A DNA stretch of 10,332 nt, from NCBI GenBank assembly GCA_019747455.1, contig JAIEQT010000269.1, positions 1-10,332 of the forward strand. The letters run 5' to 3'. Below the pieces are notes generated by a model. It saw nothing but the letters and a program-made list of their open reading frames with translations. It did no database searches and had not been told where the DNA came from. A program made the translations under genes and the position numbers. Source of the stretch: Chitinophagaceae bacterium (GTDB taxonomy: Bacteria > Bacteroidota > Bacteroidia > Chitinophagales > Chitinophagaceae). Numbering within the stretch: position 1 is the first letter of the stretch; each line of letters begins with the position of its first letter. Positions 6,485 through 10,332 of this stretch are shown in pieces.

Positions 6485-7330
6485 ATGCGTTTTTTTATTA
6501 TTGGGATATTTGTTTTGTTTTCTACAACACGATTGGCTGCGAAGCATCCCGTAGAGCAATACTTGAATAAAACAATTTGGAATAAGCTTTTCCCCAATAG
6601 GTATGCACTCGCTACAGATAGAAGAGCCTATGCTAAAAACATACCAGTAAAAGATTTTTATAGCTACGAATCTTTTTTGAAAGCTGCGCAACGATTCCCC
6701 AATTTTTTAAAAAATGGTTCGATCACAACTCAAAAAAGAGAATTGGCAGCCTTTTTAGCAACCATGGCTCATGAAACAAGTGGGGGATGGGATGATGCGC
6801 CGGGTGGTAATTTTGCATGGGGTTTGTATTTTTTAGAAGAAAATGGATGTGCAAAAGGATGCCCGCATTATAGTGATTCTACAAAAAAACTATTCCCACC
6901 GGTTGCCAATAAATCGTATCATGGAAGAGGTCCTATTCAACTTAGCTGGAATTATAATTATGCTCAGTTTAGTAAGTTCTATTTTGGGAATCAAGATAAG
7001 CTATTGAAAGAACCAGAACTAGTATCCGCAGATCCTGTTCTTTGTTTTGCTTCTTTATTTTGGTTTTGGACAACTCCTCAATATCCTAAACCTTCCTGTA
7101 ATGCTATCATGAGCGGACAATGGATACCTGAAAAAAAAGACAGTGTAGCCAATAGGTTGCCCGGATTCGGTGCTGTTATGAATATTATCAACGGGGGATT
7201 AGAATGTGGGTCTGATTCTTCCCCCCAAAATAAATACCGGTTAGCATGGTATTATTATTTCTGTAATTTCTTCGGCGTAAATCCCGGACCTAATAGTAGC
7301 TGCGGCAATCAAAAACCATTTGGTACCTAA
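6485..7330 (+). CDS. Secreted chitinase, glycoside hydrolase family 19
   Basis: Cleaves beta-1,4 links in chitin or chitooligosaccharides with inversion. Residues 1-19 are a short signal peptide (hydrophobic FFIIGIFVLF core), so the enzyme is exported to the periplasm or outside. The catalytic domain fills the rest: HETSGGW at 96-102 has the general acid Glu97, and WGLYFLEENG at 112-121 supplies the second acidic residue, probably Glu119. HGRGPIQLSWNYNY at 146-159 is the signature of the family, and FGAVMNIINGGLECG (228-242) is also characteristic. Cysteines at 122, 126, 187, 205, 241, 260 and 273 allow several disulfides, as in plant class I/II chitinases. No chitin-binding module or clear type IX secretion C-terminal domain is present. 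The start ATG is 6 bases after the dehydrogenase stop, so it is likely the third gene of the ssb unit. Confidence 0.93.
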   Translation: MRFFIIGIFVLFSTTRLAAKHPVEQYLNKTIWNKLFPNRYALATDRRAYAKNIPVKDFYSYESFLKAAQRFPNFLKNGSITTQKRELAAFLATMAHETSGGWDDAPGGNFAWGLYFLEENGCAKGCPHYSDSTKKLFPPVANKSYHGRGPIQLSWNYNYAQFSKFYFGNQDKLLKEPELVSADPVLCFASLFWFWTTPQYPKPSCNAIMSGQWIPEKKDSVANRLPGFGAVMNIINGGLECGSDSSPQNKYRLAWYYYFCNFFGVNPGPNSSCGNQKPFGT

Positions 7331-7354
7331 ACCCATACTTTCCCTTCTGTATAG

Positions 7355-7362
7355 TACATTTG
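7355..7362 (+). promoter_or_regulatory. Bacteroidota-type -7 promoter box for the aspartate kinase gene
   Basis: TACATTTG matches TAnnTTTG completely and lies 41 bases before the aspartate kinase ATG in the 73-base gap after the chitinase gene. A -33 TTTG at proper spacing is not evident, so the call rests on the -7 box and position. The implied leader is about 35 bases, too short for a lysine riboswitch. Confidence 0.5.
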
Positions 7363-7393
7363 CAAGTATTATATCACTTTTAAAATAAACGGG

Positions 7394-7398
7394 GGAGG
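7394..7398 (+). promoter_or_regulatory. Strong Shine-Dalgarno site of the aspartate kinase gene
   Basis: GGAGG within a longer G-rich run (7391-7400), five bases before the ATG at 7404. It is the only canonical ribosome binding site noticed in the window. It supports 7404 over the in-frame ATG at 7413. Confidence 0.6.
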
Positions 7399-7403
7399 GG
7401 ATC

Positions 7404-8723
7404 ATGAAAGTAATGAAGTTTGGCGGTACCAGCGTTGGTAAACCGGCACGCATGCAAGAAGTAGCTCAATTAGTTACCAAAGATGATGAGCGAAAAATTG
7501 TTGTGTTAAGCGCTTTAAGCGGAACTACAAATGCCTTAGTGGAAATTAGTAATAGCCTGGCAGCTGGCGATAGAAATAGTGCTAAACAGAAAATAGAACA
7601 GTTAGAATCGCATTACCATCAATTTATACATGAGCTGGTTTCAACTACGGAAGCCCAAGAGAAAGCGAAACGAATCATTGCAGAACATTTCGATTTTTTA
7701 CAGATTATTTTGCGCATTTCTTTTAGTGAAGCACTAAACAAAGATATTTTGGCTCAAGGCGAGTTGATGAGCACCAAGCTCTTCAGTGTTTATTTAGATG
7801 AAAAAGCGATCGATCATGTGCTGCTTCCGGCATTAGAATTCATGACCATTGATACAAACGAAGAGCCGCAACTTGGAAGTATCAAAGTGAAATTAGCGCA
7901 ATTATTAAAAAAGCATGCCGATAAAAAAATATTGGTTACGCAAGGATATATATGCCGAAATGCCAGAGGCGAAGTTGATAATTTAAAAAGAGGGGGTAGT
8001 GATTACACAGCCTCCCTAATTGCCGCGGCCTGCCAGGCATCTGTTTGTGAAATCTGGACGGATATAGATGGGATGCACAATAACGATCCTCGTATCGTTA
8101 GTAAAACAGTGGCGATTGAGCAATTGAGTTTTGATGAAGCGGCTGAACTGGCTTATTTCGGTGCAAAAATTTTGCACCCTACTTGTATTTGGCCCGCCCA
8201 ACAAGAAAATGTGCCTGTAAAATTATTGAATACCATGCAGCCTAATGCAACAGGTACGGTAATTACCAAAGAAGCAGGTAGTGTGGGTGTAAAAGCTGTT
8301 GCAGCCAAAGATGGCATTATTGCCATTAAAATAAAGAGTAGCCGCATGTTATTAGCTTACGGTTTTTTGAGAAAAATATTTGAAGTATTCGAGAAGTATA
8401 AAACTTCTATCGATATGATCACCACATCGGAAGTAGCCGTTTCTGTTACCATTGATAATGCTTTATTTCTAGATCAGATCGTGAAAGAACTCGAACCATT
8501 CGGTACGGTAGATATTCAAAAGGATCAAACGATTGTATCTATTGTTGGGAATGAAATTGCTCAAACAGAAAATGTTTTGCAAAAGCTTTTTGAGTCGTTA
8601 AAAGAAGTTTCTGTTACGATGGTAAGCTATGGAGGCAGTGCACATAATATATCTTTATTGGTGCCCGGAAGCGATAAGCATAAAACATTACAATTGTTAA
8701 ATAAAGGATTATTTGGTATGTAA
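7404..8723 (+). CDS. lysC: Aspartate kinase (aspartokinase), monofunctional
   Basis: Phosphorylates L-aspartate with ATP, the first step toward lysine or diaminopimelate, threonine, methionine and isoleucine. The 439-residue protein starts with MKVMKFGGTSVG, aligned with the family start. Further kinase motifs are LSALSGTTNALVE (35-47), GELMS (119-123), RGGSDYTASL (196-205), WTDIDGMHNNDPR (218-230) and FDEAAELAYFGAKILHP (243-259). Residues about 297-439 hold two ACT-type domains, with MITTSE at 338-343 and VSIVGN at 378-383, which normally bind a feedback inhibitor such as lysine or threonine; which one acts here is not visible. No homoserine dehydrogenase domain is fused. It has its own promoter-like box and a strong ribosome binding site. 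The next gene starts 13 bases after its stop and may be read from the same transcript. Confidence 0.95.
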   Translation: MKVMKFGGTSVGKPARMQEVAQLVTKDDERKIVVLSALSGTTNALVEISNSLAAGDRNSAKQKIEQLESHYHQFIHELVSTTEAQEKAKRIIAEHFDFLQIILRISFSEALNKDILAQGELMSTKLFSVYLDEKAIDHVLLPALEFMTIDTNEEPQLGSIKVKLAQLLKKHADKKILVTQGYICRNARGEVDNLKRGGSDYTASLIAAACQASVCEIWTDIDGMHNNDPRIVSKTVAIEQLSFDEAAELAYFGAKILHPTCIWPAQQENVPVKLLNTMQPNATGTVITKEAGSVGVKAVAAKDGIIAIKIKSSRMLLAYGFLRKIFEVFEKYKTSIDMITTSEVAVSVTIDNALFLDQIVKELEPFGTVDIQKDQTIVSIVGNEIAQTENVLQKLFESLKEVSVTMVSYGGSAHNISLLVPGSDKHKTLQLLNKGLFGM

Positions 8724-8736
8724 TAAATATCATAGC

Positions 8737-10305
8737 ATGCGAAAAATTGGGCTATCTGTTTTCTTGCTGATTTGTGTTTTTTTTGCACAGTCGCAGCAAA
8801 TTTTAAAAGGTAGGCTCTTAGCTGCCGATACGCGTATGCCTGTTAGCTCAGCTAGTGTATTTTTGAGTAATACCGGTGTAGGTACAGTATCTAAAGAAGA
8901 TGGAACTTTTCAAATTCATGCATTTCCTAATGGTCGCTACGATTTGGTTGTGTCTATCCTCGGCTTTGAAACATATATTCTTTCGGTTCAATCTACTAAA
9001 TTGCCTGATTTTTTAGAAATCAGTTTGAAACCTAAGGCGAACGATTTACAAGAGATAGTTCTGGAATCTTATGATAAAAAAGGATGGGATAAATGGGGAG
9101 ATTTCTTCAAGGATAATTTAATTGGGAGAACCCCAAATTCTTTTGATTGCGAATTAAAAAACCCGGATGTCATTAAATTTAAATTCAATAAGAAAGAGAA
9201 TATTCTTAAAGCAACCGCAGATGAATCTTTGGTAATCGAAAATAAAGCGCTGGGGTATATACTCAAATATAATCTTACCGCATTTGAATATAATTTTAAA
9301 ACTAATATTTTCTATTATCAGGGATATCCTTTTTTCACAGAGATGGAATCTGATAAGTCATCGAAAATTAAGAAATGGCAAAGAAATAGGTACGATACTT
9401 ACCAAGGATCTCTCATGCATTTTATGAGAGCTGTATTTAGAAATAAAATAAAAGAAGAAGGATTTGAAGTAAGAAAAATTATTCGGGAAGAAAAAGTGGC
9501 CGCTAATGCATTTGCTAATGCAAAAACAACAGATTATCTGATTGATCAATTATTGACCGGCGATAGTATTGCTTTTGCAGTGGATAGTGCAACAGCAGGA
9601 ATGTGGTTTAGCGATTATCTTCAAATAACATATCCGGCTAAACGGATGCCCGATTATTATACAAAGCAATATCGAAATCTACAGCCGAATGCACAGCTAA
9701 CGGCGGAAATCGTAATGCCCAATAAAAATGCCCGTATTTATATTACAGCGAACGGAAGTTATTACTATGGGAGAGATTTAACAGTACTGGCTTATTGGGC
9801 CTGGTCGGAAAAATTATCGAATCTGCTGCCATTAGAATTTAAAGTGCCATCTAGTATTAAAATCATTGTTATGGAACAAAATAATCAATCCCAAGACCAG
9901 ATCAGTTATGGACAAAAACTAGCGGATAAAGTTGCTGCATTTGGTGGTAGCTGGACTTTCATAAGTATCTTCTTGATTTTTATATTAGGTTGGATCATAC
10001 TTAATTTCTATTGGTTGTTCAATAAAGGTTTCGATCCCTACCCCTTTATATTGCTTAATCTCATATTATCTTGTATCGCTGCCATTCAAGCACCGGTTAT
10101 CATGATGAGTCAGAATCGACAAGAGGAAAAAGACAGGCAACGGGCTAAAAACGATTATGAAATCAATCTTAAATCTGAAAAAGAAATCCGTGAATTACAC
10201 CGAAAAGTGAATCGATTAATATTACATCAACAGGAGGAGTTGATGGCTTTACAGCAAAAGCAATTAGCGCTATTAAATCAGCTTATTGAACAAACAAAAA
10301 AATAA
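8737..10305 (+). CDS. Carboxypeptidase-regulatory-like envelope protein fused to a DUF1003 membrane domain
   Basis: A 522-residue protein of unknown function. The ATG at 8737 is chosen because it begins a clean signal peptide (residues 1-19, likely cut before QQ); a TTG at 8713 would overlap lysC and put polar residues in front. Residues about 21-100 are a CarboxypepD_reg-like beta-sandwich (LKGRLL, SKEDGTFQI, LVVSILGFETY). Residues 105-370 match a conserved Bacteroidota region often found behind such a domain, with GRTPNSFDCELKNP, VIENKALGY, YQGYPFF and YQGSLMHFMRA, and end near LPLEF. Residues about 388-490 are DUF1003: YGQKLADKVAAFGGSWTF, two membrane segments (about 406-427 and 435-457) split by FDPYPF, then IQAPVIMMSQNRQEEKDR. 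A charged, Gln-rich coiled coil reaches the end. The two halves are normally separate proteins. Met379 (ATG at 9871) could start DUF1003 alone. Confidence 0.85.
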   Translation: MRKIGLSVFLLICVFFAQSQQILKGRLLAADTRMPVSSASVFLSNTGVGTVSKEDGTFQIHAFPNGRYDLVVSILGFETYILSVQSTKLPDFLEISLKPKANDLQEIVLESYDKKGWDKWGDFFKDNLIGRTPNSFDCELKNPDVIKFKFNKKENILKATADESLVIENKALGYILKYNLTAFEYNFKTNIFYYQGYPFFTEMESDKSSKIKKWQRNRYDTYQGSLMHFMRAVFRNKIKEEGFEVRKIIREEKVAANAFANAKTTDYLIDQLLTGDSIAFAVDSATAGMWFSDYLQITYPAKRMPDYYTKQYRNLQPNAQLTAEIVMPNKNARIYITANGSYYYGRDLTVLAYWAWSEKLSNLLPLEFKVPSSIKIIVMEQNNQSQDQISYGQKLADKVAAFGGSWTFISIFLIFILGWIILNFYWLFNKGFDPYPFILLNLILSCIAAIQAPVIMMSQNRQEEKDRQRAKNDYEINLKSEKEIRELHRKVNRLILHQQEELMALQQKQLALLNQLIEQTKK

Positions 10306-10332
10306 GTTAGCGTCTGTATCTGTAGCAAATAT

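Noticed and set aside
6488..6500. T7 homopolymer at the start of the chitinase gene as a phase-variation switch
   Set aside because: The run is short, the frame is intact, and AT-rich genomes with Phe-rich signal peptides give such runs often.
8713..8736. Upstream TTG start for the last gene
   Set aside because: It overlaps the end of lysC and places polar residues before a clean signal peptide that begins at the ATG at 8737.
10306..10332. tRNA or other gene start at the window end
   Set aside because: Only 27 bases remain and no recognisable structure can be supported.

Overview
The window comes from a Bacteroidota chromosome, most likely the Chitinophagaceae or a close relative. This is inferred from the protein types, AT-rich DNA, short intergenic gaps, Bacteroidota-type -7 boxes (TAnnTTTG) upstream of mnmA and the aspartate kinase gene, and a near absence of Shine-Dalgarno sequences. 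No rRNA, tRNA, CRISPR array, insertion sequence or phage gene was seen, and no gene-free stretch exceeds about 160 bases.

Layout. Positions 3-1166 (+) hold the 5'-truncated gene for the E2 subunit of 2-oxoglutarate dehydrogenase (odhB/sucB). An RsmB/NOP-family RNA m5C methyltransferase (1167-2324, +) begins on the very next codon in the same frame. Facing it with one base between stop codons is a minus-strand block: a class I SAM methyltransferase with a hydrophobic tail (2326-3147), the tRNA 2-thiouridylase mnmA (3160-4266), and further upstream a retropepsin-like aspartic protease (4363-4803). A divergent plus-strand block follows: ssb (4959-5396), a malate/L-lactate dehydrogenase family oxidoreductase (5399-6478) and a secreted GH19 chitinase (6485-7330), packed 2 and 6 bases apart. 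Then come an aspartate kinase with its own promoter-like box and an unusually good ribosome binding site (7404-8723), and a 522-residue protein that joins a carboxypeptidase-regulatory-like envelope protein to a DUF1003 membrane module (8737-10305).

Functionally this is mostly core metabolism and RNA modification: TCA cycle E2, rRNA or tRNA methylation and thiolation, DNA single-strand binding, and aspartate-family amino acid synthesis. One chitin-degrading enzyme and some envelope proteins are also present. I see no defence island or mobile system.

The most unusual features are two. First, heptanucleotide tandem repeats lie inside the coding sequences of the first two genes. One is a (WCYCGNA)n family in both genes. 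The other is an (AAGATTG)n family present as an inverted pair in the methyltransferase gene. They read through in frame and add low-complexity loop residues. Second, the last gene looks like an in-frame merger of two normally separate genes. An internal ATG sits where the DUF1003 protein would start on its own, and the predicted topology of the two halves conflicts.
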